From Blautia sp. MSJ-9 (GTDB lineage Bacteria > Bacillota > Clostridia > Lachnospirales > Lachnospiraceae): a stretch of 64,000 nt of DNA. The DNA is taken from contig NZ_JAHLQG010000047.1 of the NCBI RefSeq assembly GCF_018919065.1, positions 1 through 64,000 of the forward strand. The letters are read 5' to 3'. Positions 9,271 through 18,750 of the stretch are shown here, piece after piece. The notes beneath the pieces are model-generated. The model had not been told where the DNA came from and did no database searches. It worked only from the letters and a program-made list of their open reading frames with translations. Each line of letters starts with the position of its first letter. Within the stretch, counting starts at the first letter, position 1. The position numbers were made by a program, and so were the translations under genes.

Positions 9271-10143
9271 ATGAAATTAGCAAATGGAAAAAAATCAAAA
9301 CTGCTCGAATACCTGATGATCATCGTAGGAACCGGACTGATGTCCCTGGCGATCAATTCTGTATTCGATGCATCCGGAATGGTAACCGGAGGATTTTCCG
9401 GCGTAGCAATTATTATCAAAGCATGGACAAAAGGAATCATCGATGGCGGAATCCCTCTCTGGGTAACGAACCTGGGACTCAATATCCCGCTGTTTCTGAT
9501 CGGGTGGAAAATCCATGGTTTTTCTTTTGTAAAGAAAGCATTGGTAGGAGAAATTTCTCTCTCTGCATGGCTTGCACTTCAGCCGGTGTGGAACCTTGCC
9601 GGTGATGACCTGCTTCTTGCGGCACTCTACGGTGGCGTGATCCAGGGAGTCGGCATAGGTCTTGTTTTCCTTGGAGGAGGAACAACCGGAGGAACGGATA
9701 TGATGGCAGCCATCATTCAGAAATTCCTTAAACATTATTCCATTGCACAGATCATGCAGATCATAGATGCAGGCGTTGTGCTTGTTGGTATGTACGTATT
9801 CGGAATCCACAAAGCACTCTATGCGATCATTGCCGTATATCTGGTAACAAAAGTGTCCGACGGACTGATCGAAGGTCTGAAATTCTCCAAAGCCGCCTAT
9901 ATCATAACATCTAGGCCCAAAGAAATTTCCGACATGATCATCAACGACCTGGATCGAGGTGTCACCGGCATCAGCGCAAAAGGAATGTACTCCGGACAGG
10001 ATAAACTGATGCTCTTCTGCGTAGTAAACAAAAAAGAAATCGTAATGCTCAAAGAAAAAGTAGACGAAATCGACCCGTCAGCATTCGTGATCGTTACGGA
10101 TGCAAGAGAAGTACATGGGGAAGGCTTTATTGAGAAAAAGTAA
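9271..10143 (+). CDS. YitT family membrane protein
   Basis: A 290-residue protein with an N-terminal block of five or six transmembrane helices (roughly residues 10-190) containing the glycine-rich GASGMVTGGFSG-like and LGGGTTGGTDM segments of the YitT (DUF161) family, then a cytoplasmic DUF2179 domain (about 205-285). The function of the family is not settled; some members affect transport or spore traits. GGAGGAG stands a few bases before the start. It appears monocistronic. Confidence 0.9.
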   Translation: MKLANGKKSKLLEYLMIIVGTGLMSLAINSVFDASGMVTGGFSGVAIIIKAWTKGIIDGGIPLWVTNLGLNIPLFLIGWKIHGFSFVKKALVGEISLSAWLALQPVWNLAGDDLLLAALYGGVIQGVGIGLVFLGGGTTGGTDMMAAIIQKFLKHYSIAQIMQIIDAGVVLVGMYVFGIHKALYAIIAVYLVTKVSDGLIEGLKFSKAAYIITSRPKEISDMIINDLDRGVTGISAKGMYSGQDKLMLFCVVNKKEIVMLKEKVDEIDPSAFVIVTDAREVHGEGFIEKK

Positions 10144-10500
10144 AAATATAGAGTTTGGATACTTTAACTGAAATATAAACAGTCTCTGCCGGATTATAAA
10201 GCGATATATTTGAAACAGAAAGTTGTTATCAGGTTGTATAGAGTGAACACTCACAAAAAAATATACAAAAAATTGTAAGTTTTTTTCTCTTTCCTCTTTT
10301 ATTTTTGGTAAATATGTATTAAAATACAATACAGGTATAAGTTTTTATGGTTAAAACGGAAACAAACGTTGCTATTCATTACGTATTTAATAATGAGACC
10401 AAAATTCATTTCAAAACTGCCTGAGGCAATGAAATTCTGAATAGTAGCGTGTGAATGGCAGTACGAACAAATACTATAGATGAGAAGGGATTGAAATTGG
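10144..10500. other. AT-rich intergenic region without a gene
   Basis: No coding signal. It holds a small GAGTG-AA-CACTC hairpin near 10240 and a TACAA-TTGTA stem followed by seven T near 10263-10287, which could terminate transcription from the YitT gene. No confident promoter for the downstream regulator was found. Confidence 0.5.
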
Positions 10501-11589
10501 ATGATATCGAATCAGGTGCTTCAGAATACTCTTGAAGGGTTAAAAGAAATTTCCAGAACAGAATTTTGTGTCCTTGACACAGAAGGCAAAGTACTCGCAA
10601 GTACATTTGCAGATTTTTCCATCGCAACGCCAGACGTACAGGCTTTTGTAGAATCACAGGCCGACAGCCAGCTGGTAAAGGGCTTCCAGTATTTTAAAGT
10701 TTGTGATGATTATCAGCTTGAATATATTCTGGTTGCTCACGGTGACGATGAAGATACTTATATGGTCGGCAAGCTCGCAGCTTTTCAGATCCAGAATCTG
10801 ATCGTAGCATACAAAGAACGCTTTGACAAAGACAGCTTCATTAAGAACTTGCTTCTTGACAACCTGCTTCTTGTTGACATTTATAACCGTGCGAAGAAAC
10901 TGCATATTGAAGCAGACGTGCGTCGTGTAGTAATGATCCTCGAGATGCCTCAGGAGAAAGATCACAGCTCCATGGAGAGTGTGAAGAGTCTCTTCGGCGG
11001 CAAAAGCAAAGACTTCATCACAGCAGTAGATGAGAAGAGCATCATTGTAGTCAAGGAACTTGACGATGGCGAGAACTATCCGGAGATGGATCAGCTTGCA
11101 CACACAATCCTCGACACACTTGGAATGGGCAATGATGGCAAGACACATATGGCATATGGTACGATCGTAAACGAACTCAAAGAAGTATCCCGTTCCTACA
11201 AAGAAGCCCGTATGGCACTCGACGTAGGCAAGATCTTCTTTGGAGATAAAGAGGTTATCGCATACAGTTCTCTGGGAATCGGACGACTGATCTATCAGCT
11301 ACCAATCCCGCTCTGTAAGATGTTCATCAAAGAAATCTTCGGTGGCAAATCCCCGGATGATTTCGACGAAGAAACATTAGTGACCATCGACAAATTCTTC
11401 GAAAACAGCCTGAATGTCTCCGAGACATCCAGACAACTCTACATCCACAGAAACACTCTGGTCTACCGCCTCGATAAACTCCAGAAGAGCACAGGATTAG
11501 ACCTTCGCGTATTTGAAGACGCCATTACATTCAAGATTGCGCTTATGGTAGTACGCTATATGAAGTATATGGAAACACTAGAGTATTAA
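10501..11589 (+). CDS. CdaR/PucR-type helix-turn-helix regulator
   Basis: The 362-residue protein ends (about 295-355) in the PucR-type helix-turn-helix, with the signature SETSRQLYIHRNTLVYRLDK. The middle (about 130-260) fits a GGDEF-like/CdaR domain, and the first 120 residues resemble a small-molecule sensor. This is the build of sugar-diacid and purine regulators, but no matching catabolic gene is adjacent; many Lachnospiraceae carry a stand-alone version. The start has a modest AGAAGGG site 13 bases upstream. A very strong terminator follows. Confidence 0.85.
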   Translation: MISNQVLQNTLEGLKEISRTEFCVLDTEGKVLASTFADFSIATPDVQAFVESQADSQLVKGFQYFKVCDDYQLEYILVAHGDDEDTYMVGKLAAFQIQNLIVAYKERFDKDSFIKNLLLDNLLLVDIYNRAKKLHIEADVRRVVMILEMPQEKDHSSMESVKSLFGGKSKDFITAVDEKSIIVVKELDDGENYPEMDQLAHTILDTLGMGNDGKTHMAYGTIVNELKEVSRSYKEARMALDVGKIFFGDKEVIAYSSLGIGRLIYQLPIPLCKMFIKEIFGGKSPDDFDEETLVTIDKFFENSLNVSETSRQLYIHRNTLVYRLDKLQKSTGLDLRVFEDAITFKIALMVVRYMKYMETLEY

Positions 11590-11614
11590 TACATTATAAT
11601 AGAAGGAACACATC

Positions 11615-11660
11615 AATGCCTGCTGCAGTGCCAATTACTGCAGCAGGCATTTTCTCTCTT
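11615..11660 (+). terminator. Strong terminator after the CdaR-like gene
   Basis: A perfect 15-bp stem (AATGCCTGCTGCAGT at 11615-11629 with 11637-11651), a seven-base loop and a T-rich tail. Confidence 0.9.
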
Positions 11661-11771
11661 TACAAATCTTATTTCACAGTGTATAGTTAGAATTCGAGAT
11701 TGCAGTAAGGATATGCAGTTATATAATTTAAAATGTTACATAGCGAGACAGTTCCACAGCAAAGTAACAGG

Positions 11772-11849
11772 CAGGAAATTTATTGGTTGCGAGGGCATTT
11801 GCAGAATTACTAGACTCCGAAACCGCCTTCGCAACCAATAAATTTCCTG
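11772..11849. repeat. Palindromic intergenic element, copy B
   Basis: A 25-bp inverted repeat (11772-11796 with 11825-11849) with one G-T compatible mismatch encloses 28 bp. Its flanks (AACAGG before, CATTTGCAG after the left arm, CGAAACCGC before and CGTCCC after the right arm) match copy A at 194-391, but the inner 16 bases of each arm are entirely different and still pair. It lies between a terminator and the ftsE promoter. Confidence 0.85.
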
Positions 11850-11902
11850 TCGTCCCTTACTGAGAAAAACTATGAACATTCTATGAAACCTCAAAAACCC
11901 AC

Positions 11903-11931
11903 TTGCAATCCCCAAAAACATATATTACAAT
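11903..11931 (+). promoter_or_regulatory. Promoter of ftsEX
   Basis: TTGCAA at 11903-11908 and TACAAT at 11926-11931 with 17-bp spacing, 40 bp before the ftsE start codon. Confidence 0.65.
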
Positions 11932-11970
11932 ATTGTTACAAAAACATGAACCCCTTGGAGGAAAAAATCT

Positions 11971-12654
11971 ATGATAGACCTAATAGATGTAAGCAAATCC
12001 TACGGTCCTGGTCTTCCGGCCGTAAACCATGCGAACTTACATATAGATAAGGGCGAATTCGTCTTCGTAGTAGGAAACAGCGGATCAGGCAAAACAACCC
12101 TGATCAAACTTCTCATGAAAGAACTGGATTCCACATCCGGCCAGACCATCGTAAGCGGTGAGCGTCTGGAGAAAATGAAACATAGACGAGTAGCCAAATA
12201 CCGCCGTAAACTTGGTGTAGTGTTTCAGGATTTCCGACTCCTGAAAGACAGAAACGTATATGAGAACGTAGCATTTGCTCAGCGAGTAGTCAACCGTCCG
12301 ACACGAGTTATCCGCAAACGTGTTCCTGAAGTACTTCAGGAAGTTGGCCTTGCAGGCAAATATAAATCTTTCCCGGACGAACTCTCCGGTGGAGAACAGC
12401 AGAGAGTCGCCCTGGCCAGAGCTCTGGTCAACCGTCCGGACATCCTTCTGGCAGATGAGCCAACAGGAAACCTGGACCCGAAGACTTCTGAGGAAATCAT
12501 GAAACTTCTGGAACAGATCAACGACAGAGGAACCACTGTCCTGGTAGTAACTCACAACAAAGAAATCGTAAATGCAATGAAGAAACGAGTAGTTACTATG
12601 CATGAAGGTTCCATCATAAGTGACGAGAAAGAGGGAGAATATCATGAGGCCTAG
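11971..12654 (+). CDS. ftsE: Cell division ATP-binding protein FtsE
   Basis: A 227-residue ABC ATPase with Walker A GNSGSGKTT (35-43), signature LSGGEQQRVALARAL (near 138) and Walker B ILLADEP (near 159). Paired with FtsX it controls peptidoglycan hydrolases at the division site or the lateral wall rather than moving a substrate. A GGAGG site precedes the ATG. The last 11 bases overlap the start of ftsX. Sequence close to the FtsE consensus and the FtsX neighbour make the call safe. Confidence 0.96.
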   Translation: MIDLIDVSKSYGPGLPAVNHANLHIDKGEFVFVVGNSGSGKTTLIKLLMKELDSTSGQTIVSGERLEKMKHRRVAKYRRKLGVVFQDFRLLKDRNVYENVAFAQRVVNRPTRVIRKRVPEVLQEVGLAGKYKSFPDELSGGEQQRVALARALVNRPDILLADEPTGNLDPKTSEEIMKLLEQINDRGTTVLVVTHNKEIVNAMKKRVVTMHEGSIISDEKEGEYHEA

Positions 12655-13549
12655 TACAATATGGTATACCCTGAAACAGGGTATCAAGAATATTAAGAGA
12701 AACTGGATGTTTTCCCTGGCATCTGTTATTACAATGACTGCCTGCATTTTTCTGTTCGGAATCTTTTTCTCTATTGTAAATAATGTTGACAATATTGCAC
12801 ACAAAGTAGAGCAGGAAGTCCCGATTACCGTTTTTTTCGATGAAGGAACCACAAACAAGCAGATCAAAGCTATCGGAAAGAAGATCAAAGCACGTCCGGA
12901 AGTAGAGAAGATCGAGTATCAGTCAGCAGATGAAGCATGGCAGGAATACAAAGATAAGTATTTCCAGGGATCAGAGGCAGCAGATGGATTCAAGGACGAC
13001 AATCCGCTTGCAAACTCAGCCAACTATCGTGTATATATGAACGATATTACGAAACAGACAGAACTTGTTTCTTATATCCAGGATCTGAAACACGTAAGAA
13101 AAGTCAACCAGTCCGAAGAAGCAGCCAAGACTCTTGGAAACATCAACAAGCTGGTTTCTTATGTATCCATTGCGATCATTGCACTACTGTTGATCATCTC
13201 CATTTTCCTGATCAGCAATACCGTATCTGTTGGTATTGCAGTCCGTAAAGAAGAAATAGGGATCATGAAATATATAGGTGCCACCGATGCATTCGTAAGA
13301 GCACCATTCCTGTTAGAGGGTATGGTACTGGGAGTGATCGGAGCCGCAATTCCTCTGACAGGACTTTACTTCTGCTATAATGCCGCAGTATCCTATATAC
13401 TGACCAAATTCAATGTACTTACCGGCGTGGTAGATTTCATTCCGGTATGGCAGATCTATCAGACTTTACTTCCGATCAGTCTGGCACTTGGAATCGGAAT
13501 CGGACTTATTGGAAGCTTTTTTACAACAAGAAAACATTTAAGAGTATAA
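12644..13549 (+). CDS. ftsX: Cell division permease-like protein FtsX
   Basis: About 301 residues with one transmembrane helix near residues 20-45, an extracellular domain (about 50-170) and three C-terminal helices, the standard FtsX topology. The frame is open from 12620, but ATG 12644 is chosen: it follows GAGGGAGA and starts MRPSTIWYTLKQG, the usual FtsX N-terminus. It forms a complex with FtsE and transmits ATP hydrolysis to an extracellular hydrolase; the S41 protease just downstream may belong to the same envelope module, as it does in several Firmicutes. Confidence 0.95.
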   Translation: MRPSTIWYTLKQGIKNIKRNWMFSLASVITMTACIFLFGIFFSIVNNVDNIAHKVEQEVPITVFFDEGTTNKQIKAIGKKIKARPEVEKIEYQSADEAWQEYKDKYFQGSEAADGFKDDNPLANSANYRVYMNDITKQTELVSYIQDLKHVRKVNQSEEAAKTLGNINKLVSYVSIAIIALLLIISIFLISNTVSVGIAVRKEEIGIMKYIGATDAFVRAPFLLEGMVLGVIGAAIPLTGLYFCYNAAVSYILTKFNVLTGVVDFIPVWQIYQTLLPISLALGIGIGLIGSFFTTRKHLRV

Positions 13550-13625
13550 TTGACCTGCTGATCAGTAATGATTCAAGTGTGGCCAGATCGCAGAACAGAC
13601 AGATGATCTGTCTGAAATGAGCCTT

Positions 13626-13673
13626 AAGCTGCCGGTGCAAATGATACATATCATAGGCCGGCGGCTTTTTTTT
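13626..13673 (+). terminator. Hairpin terminator directly upstream of the S41 protease RBS
   Basis: AAGCTGCCGG (13626-13635) pairs with CCGGCGGCTT (13658-13667), with an inner ATGATA/TATCAT stem and a run of eight T. The T run ends only three bases before the RBS of the next gene, so no promoter fits between. Confidence 0.8.
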
Positions 13674-13687
13674 ACAGGAGTGTGGAC

Positions 13688-14878
13688 ATGAAGAACAAAG
13701 AATTTTGGAAAGGCACTGTAGCAGGCGCCTTAGTAGTTGCGTGTGTGACAGTCGGTGCTTATGCAGGCGCAGGTCTTGCAACAAAAGATACGGTACTTGG
13801 AGACCGTAAATGCAGATCAAAACTGACATACCTCGAGAACTTGATCGATGAATACTATCTGGGAGATAAAGATGAGGAAAAATTACAGGAAGGTCTTTAT
13901 ACAGGTCTGTTGTATGGATTGGATGACCCTTATTGCAGATATTATACAGCAGAAGAATACGAGGCAGAGAATTCTTCCAGCCAGGGAACTTATGTGGGAA
14001 TTGGCATCCTTATGGAAAAGAACAAAGAGGGCGGTGTAAAAATCGTAGAGTGTTATGAAGGCGGCCCAGGAGAAGAGGCAGGTCTGAAAGCAGGAGATAT
14101 TATCAGCGCTATTGACGGTGAGGATATTACAGATGATGAAGTTTCTGATGTGGCAGATCTTGTACGTAATTCTGATAAAGACAGCGTAGTACTTACAGTA
14201 CATCGGGAGAATGTAGATGATGCTATGGAGATCACTGTACCGATCACGGATGTGGAACTGCCGTCGGTTTTCCATGAAATGCTGGATTCAAAGATTGGAT
14301 ATATCCGTATCACTGAATTTAAAGGTGTTACCAGTGAGCAATATCAGGAAGCATTTGATGATCTGAACAGCCAGGGAATGGAGAAACTGATTGTAGATCT
14401 CAGAGACAATCCTGGTGGTCTGCTGGACTCTGTCTGCGATATTCTGCGCCAGATACTTCCGGAAGGATTGATTGTTTACACGGAAGATAAAGATGGAAAC
14501 AGGGAAGTGGAAAAATGTGATGGCAAAAATGAACTCCTGATTCCGCTTGCAGTCCTGGTAAATGAAAGCAGCGCCAGTGCATCAGAGATTTTTGCCGGGG
14601 CAGTGCAGGACTATGGAATTGGAACCATCGTAGGAACAACCACCTACGGAAAAGGCGTTGTACAGTCCATCCGCCAGCTCTCAGACGGAAGTGCCATTAA
14701 ACTGACTGTTGCCAACTACTACACTCCAAAAGGAAACAACATCAACAAAACAGGAATCAAACCTGATATAGAGGTTTCTCTGGATACCAGCCTGCTGAAT
14801 AAGAATAAAGACGAGATTACCCATGAGGAGGATAATCAGCTGCAGGAAGCGATTAAGGCAGTTGAGAAGGAAAAGTAG
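13688..14878 (+). CDS. ctpA: S41 family C-terminal processing peptidase
   Basis: A 396-residue membrane-anchored serine protease. Residues 8-30 form an uncleaved signal anchor, a PDZ domain spans about 100-180, and the S41 catalytic core follows, with the NESSASASE segment containing the catalytic serine (about 295) and TYGKGVVQ containing the catalytic lysine (about 322). Such proteases trim or degrade envelope proteins from the C-terminus. ATG 13688 is preferred over GTG 13682 because CAGGAG lies at 13675-13680. It follows ftsEX across a terminator, a common order in Firmicutes. The gene symbol is by family resemblance. Confidence 0.93.
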   Translation: MKNKEFWKGTVAGALVVACVTVGAYAGAGLATKDTVLGDRKCRSKLTYLENLIDEYYLGDKDEEKLQEGLYTGLLYGLDDPYCRYYTAEEYEAENSSSQGTYVGIGILMEKNKEGGVKIVECYEGGPGEEAGLKAGDIISAIDGEDITDDEVSDVADLVRNSDKDSVVLTVHRENVDDAMEITVPITDVELPSVFHEMLDSKIGYIRITEFKGVTSEQYQEAFDDLNSQGMEKLIVDLRDNPGGLLDSVCDILRQILPEGLIVYTEDKDGNREVEKCDGKNELLIPLAVLVNESSASASEIFAGAVQDYGIGTIVGTTTYGKGVVQSIRQLSDGSAIKLTVANYYTPKGNNINKTGIKPDIEVSLDTSLLNKNKDEITHEEDNQLQEAIKAVEKEK

Positions 14879-15070
14879 TTGTTTGGCTGATGGTTTGATG
14901 CTATACTGTATATATGATGTCAGGGTTGAAAGGTATTTTACCCCTGACTTGATAGATAAGATGAAAAGCCTATTGCTGAGCAGGCAGCGGATTTTGATTT
15001 GTAGTTGCTAAGACACTGAACAGTTAATGGGCAGAAAGTGAAAAATATCAGAAAACGAGAGGGCGACAAC

Positions 15071-15940
15071 ATGAGCGAATATGTGATCACCACCGACAAC
15101 AATTCAGATCTTCCGGAGGAATATCTCAAAGACCATGGAGTAGGCTGCATGTATCTCAGTTATTCCATGGATGGAAAAAATTATACACATGGAAATTTCC
15201 TTCCGGAGCATGAATTTTATGAGGCAATGAGAAACGGTTCCATGCCAACCACAGCACAGGTAAATCCTGAAAATGCAAAAGCACTGCTGGAGCCTTATCT
15301 GAAAGAAGGAAAAGATATTCTTCATATTGCATTTTCCTCTGCCTTAAGCGGTACATACAATAGCAGCCGTATCGCAGCGGAGGAACTGATGGAGGACTAT
15401 CCGGACCGCAAGATCATCGTGGTAGATTCTCTTGGCGCTTCCCTTGGTCAGGGACTTCTGGTTTACCTTGCACAGGAGAAGAAAGAGCAGGGAGAAGATC
15501 TGGAGACAGTTGCGAAATGGGCAGAAGAGAACAGGCTTCATATGGTACACCTTTTTACAGTCAATGATTTAAACCACCTATACCGTGGAGGTCGCATTTC
15601 CAGAACCACTGCAGTAGTAGGAAGCATGCTGAATATTAAACCGGTTCTTCATGTGGACAATGACGGAAAACTCACTGCCATCGGCAAAGTCCGCGGCCGT
15701 AAAAAATCCCTTCAGGAGCTGGTAAAGCTTATGGATGAGAAAATCGGCAGCTATCATGATACCTGCCATACCATCTTTATCAGTCATGGCGACTGTGAAG
15801 ACGATGCAAATTATGTGGCAGAGAAAGTAAAAGAAAAATACCAGATCAACACGATTATCATGAATCAGGTAGGAGCCACCATCGGCGCTCACTCAGGTCC
15901 GGGAACAATGGCTTTGTTCTTTGTGGGAGATGAAAGATAA
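15071..15940 (+). CDS. DegV family fatty-acid-binding protein
   Basis: A 289-residue DegV protein (FakB type). These cytoplasmic proteins bind a fatty acid and, with the FakA kinase, hand over acyl-phosphate for phospholipid synthesis. The N-terminal DNNSDLP motif, the FSSALSGTYNSS segment (near 95-106) and the C-terminal IGAHSGPGTMA motif (near 272) are typical. ATG 15071 is chosen over an upstream in-frame GTG at 15038 because the family N-terminus starts there and GAGAGGG lies just before. FakA is not in the window. A GTCAGGG/CCCTGAC hairpin lies upstream at about 14919-14947. Confidence 0.93.
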   Translation: MSEYVITTDNNSDLPEEYLKDHGVGCMYLSYSMDGKNYTHGNFLPEHEFYEAMRNGSMPTTAQVNPENAKALLEPYLKEGKDILHIAFSSALSGTYNSSRIAAEELMEDYPDRKIIVVDSLGASLGQGLLVYLAQEKKEQGEDLETVAKWAEENRLHMVHLFTVNDLNHLYRGGRISRTTAVVGSMLNIKPVLHVDNDGKLTAIGKVRGRKKSLQELVKLMDEKIGSYHDTCHTIFISHGDCEDDANYVAEKVKEKYQINTIIMNQVGATIGAHSGPGTMALFFVGDER

Positions 15941-15953
15941 ATTAGTTTTTTGT

Positions 15954-16014
15954 AAAATGGTTTCATGGTATCATTATCCTGCGGGAAAATAAATGATACT
16001 GAGGAACCATTTTT
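15954..16014 (+). terminator. Terminator between DegV and nucleotidase genes
   Basis: A long imperfect stem (AAAATGG..TATCATT with AATGATA..CCATTTTT) ending in a T run. It ends 20 bases before the next start codon and covers the region where a promoter would be expected. Confidence 0.65.
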
Positions 16015-16033
16015 GATATTACAGGAGAATTTT

Positions 16034-17971
16034 ATGAAATTATTAAAAAAAGTATTCGCATTCATATTTATATTTATGCTGAGCGTTTCAGGTCTGACAG
16101 GATATCAGGTAAACGCCTCAGAGGAGCCCAAACATCTGAATATCCTGTTCACCCATGATCTGCATTCCCATTTGAACAGCTTTCAAACGATTGTAGACGG
16201 GACACAGCAGGAGACCGGAGGATTTGCCCGGCTGAAAACATTGATCAATGAGTATGAGAAAGAGAATACAGATACACTTATACTGGATGGAGGAGACTTC
16301 TCCATGGGAACTCTGATACAGACTGTATATGACACAGAGGCCGCCGAACTGAGGATGCTTGGATATCTGGGCTGTGATGTGACAACTCTGGGAAATCATG
16401 AATTTGATTACGGCTCTGATGGCCTGGCAGATATGCTGAACGCCGCAGTCAGTTCAGGTGAAAACCTTCCCGGGATGGTTGTGTGTAATGTGGACTGGGA
16501 TGCAATGAAAAAAGCCGGCCTCAGTGAAGGACAGAAACAGATTTATGAAGCATTTCAGACATATGGGGTAAAAGACTATACGGTAATTCAAAAAGGCGAT
16601 GTAAAGATTGCAGTACTGGGTGTTTTCGGCAAGGATTCTCTGGATTGCGCTCCTACCTGCGAGCTTCTTTTCAAAGACCCGTCAGAAGCAGCCAGAGAAA
16701 CAGTAGAGGAAATAAAAAAGAACGAAGATGTAGACATGATCGCCTGTGTATCACACAGCGGAACATGGGAGGACGAAAAAGTATCAGAGGACGAAATCCT
16801 TGCAAAGAATGTTCCGGACATTGATCTGATCATCAGCGGACATACCCACACACAGTTGGCAGAACCAATCCTGCAGGGAGATACCTGCATCGTATCCTGT
16901 GGAGAATATGGGAAAAACCTGGGAACAATTTCCATGACTCAGAAAGAGAATGGACGGTGGGAAACGGATACCTATGAGCTTGTTCCGGTTACGGATGAAA
17001 TCAAAGCAGATGAAGCCACACAGAAGAAAATAGATGAATTGTCAGATACTGTTGACACCAATTATCTTTCCAATTTTGGTTACACCAGAGAGGAAATTCT
17101 GGCAGAGAATGACATTGAATTTAACAGCCTCAGTGAGATGGAAACAAAGCATGAGGAGTTAAATCTGGGAGATATCATATCAGATGCTTATGTATATGCA
17201 GTAGAGAATACAGGAGACTCTGACGGAGAAAAAGTAGATGTTGCAATCGTACCTGCCGGAACTGTAAGAGATACTTATACAAAAGGCGATATAACAGTGG
17301 AGCAGGTATATAATTCCTTCTCGCTGGGAACAGGAAAGGACGGACTTGCAGGTTATCCTCTGATCAGTGCATATTTAACGGGAAAAGAACTGAAAACAGT
17401 GGCAGAGGTAGATGCCTCAATTTCAGATTTTATGACAATAGCCAGATTATATTGCAGTGGAATGAATTTCACCTATAATCCCCACCGCATGATCTTAAAT
17501 AAAGTAACAGACTGTTATCTGACAGGCAAGGACGGGGAAAGGGAAGAAATACAGGACGATAAATTATATCATGTTGTCACCGACCTGTACACTGGCCGTA
17601 TGCTTGGCTCTGTTCTGGACAAATCCTATGTTCTGATATCCATCGTCCCCAAAGATAAAAATGGCAATCCCATAGAGAATCTGGAAGATTATGCAGTCAT
17701 GGATGGAAAAAAAGAACTGAAAGCCTGGGCTGCAATTGCAGAGTATATGCAATCCTTTGAAGACACAGACAAAGACGGAATTGCAAATGTGCCGGAATAT
17801 TATGATACAACACACGAAAGAAAAGTTGCAGACAACAGCAAAAACATCATAAATCTGGTAAAACATCCGAATAAATTTGCCATAGCGATTGTGGGAATCT
17901 GTATTGTGGCTGTTGGGGTGATTCTGCTGTTGATCTTTGGAATTGTAAAGATTATCAGAAGAAGGAGATAG
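16034..17971 (+). CDS. Surface-anchored 5'-nucleotidase/cyclic phosphodiesterase (UshA family)
   Basis: About 645 residues. A signal peptide (1-29, cleavage near VNAS) is followed by a metallophosphatase domain with the metal-binding motifs HDLHSHLN (about 40), DGGDF (about 86), GNHEFDYG (about 120), SHSGTW (about 240) and GHTHTQ (about 270), then a 5'-nucleotidase C-terminal domain (about 350-580). The protein ends in a transmembrane helix (about 617-638) and an arginine cluster, so it stays tethered to the membrane facing outward. It should release phosphate or nucleosides from extracellular nucleotides. ATG 16034 is chosen for its AGGAG site and because the signal peptide begins there. Confidence 0.92.
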   Translation: MKLLKKVFAFIFIFMLSVSGLTGYQVNASEEPKHLNILFTHDLHSHLNSFQTIVDGTQQETGGFARLKTLINEYEKENTDTLILDGGDFSMGTLIQTVYDTEAAELRMLGYLGCDVTTLGNHEFDYGSDGLADMLNAAVSSGENLPGMVVCNVDWDAMKKAGLSEGQKQIYEAFQTYGVKDYTVIQKGDVKIAVLGVFGKDSLDCAPTCELLFKDPSEAARETVEEIKKNEDVDMIACVSHSGTWEDEKVSEDEILAKNVPDIDLIISGHTHTQLAEPILQGDTCIVSCGEYGKNLGTISMTQKENGRWETDTYELVPVTDEIKADEATQKKIDELSDTVDTNYLSNFGYTREEILAENDIEFNSLSEMETKHEELNLGDIISDAYVYAVENTGDSDGEKVDVAIVPAGTVRDTYTKGDITVEQVYNSFSLGTGKDGLAGYPLISAYLTGKELKTVAEVDASISDFMTIARLYCSGMNFTYNPHRMILNKVTDCYLTGKDGEREEIQDDKLYHVVTDLYTGRMLGSVLDKSYVLISIVPKDKNGNPIENLEDYAVMDGKKELKAWAAIAEYMQSFEDTDKDGIANVPEYYDTTHERKVADNSKNIINLVKHPNKFAIAIVGICIVAVGVILLLIFGIVKIIRRRR

Positions 17972-18203
17972 CATTTTACTATAAACATTGCATGATCAGT
18001 TGCTCTATCAGGAGGGTAAAGGGCGGATATGTGAAAAGCTATTTCTATTTTGGAAAAAGAAAAAGACCTCATAATATGAAGTCTTTAAAGGCACACACTG
18101 TGCAACTGGAAAAACCAGTGAGTAGTGCAAATCCGTAGGGAAAATTAGAACAGTAGGTTATCTAAATTAAATGATTTTATAAAAAGAAAGCAGGTGAAAT
18201 GTA

Positions 18204-18677
18204 ATGAACGTTATATGTTTCCATAACCCAGATGAAGAAAATGGCTATTTAAGTAACTGGTATCTTAGTCATTTCACAGTCAACGGAATAGATTTTTCGT
18301 CAATGGAGCAGTTTATGATGTATCAGAAGGCATATCGCTTTCATGATGAAGAAGTAGCTGATAACATACTTCATACAGATAATGTTGCAGAGATTAAGAA
18401 ATTAGGTCGTAAAGTACATGCCTATGATGAAAATGTCTGGAATGGTGTAAGGCAGATTATTGTTTATGAGGGATTAAAAGCGAAATTCAGTCAAAACACA
18501 GACTTAAAACGACAACTTGTTGATACAGGTGATGCTGTGTTAGCTGAATGTGCAGTAAGAGATCAGATCTGGGGAATAGGTTTATCCATGGGAGATCCAA
18601 ACAGGTTTGAGCGAAGCAAATGGAGAGGCAACAATCTTCTGGGATATGCTTTAATGTTAGTGAGAGAACAGTTATAA
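18204..18677 (+). CDS. NADAR family protein (YbiA/DUF1768)
   Basis: A 157-residue protein of the NADAR fold. Family members cleave N-glycosidic bonds, in reactive riboflavin intermediates (YbiA, RibX) or ADP-ribosylated nucleic acids. Characteristic segments are the N-terminal NGYLSNWY, SSMEQFMMYQKA (near 34-45) and the C-terminal WRGNNLLGYALM. The length fits a single domain. AGGTGAAATGTA precedes the start. No phage-defence partner or riboflavin genes are adjacent; downstream are only gene fragments. The 232 bp upstream hold small stems but no gene. Confidence 0.9.
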   Translation: MNVICFHNPDEENGYLSNWYLSHFTVNGIDFSSMEQFMMYQKAYRFHDEEVADNILHTDNVAEIKKLGRKVHAYDENVWNGVRQIIVYEGLKAKFSQNTDLKRQLVDTGDAVLAECAVRDQIWGIGLSMGDPNRFERSKWRGNNLLGYALMLVREQL

Positions 18678-18750
18678 ATTCTGATTCTTGAGATGAAAAT
18701 AGATAAGAAAAACATTTTTTATGAAATCCAGAATAATAAGGAGTTTTTGA

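Noticed and set aside
12085-12888. 267-codon minus-strand ORF
   Set aside because: Antisense to ftsE and ftsX, which have clear motifs on the plus strand.
17972-18203. Small stems before the NADAR gene considered as a riboswitch
   Set aside because: The stems are short and do not match any riboswitch consensus I can recall; no expression platform follows.
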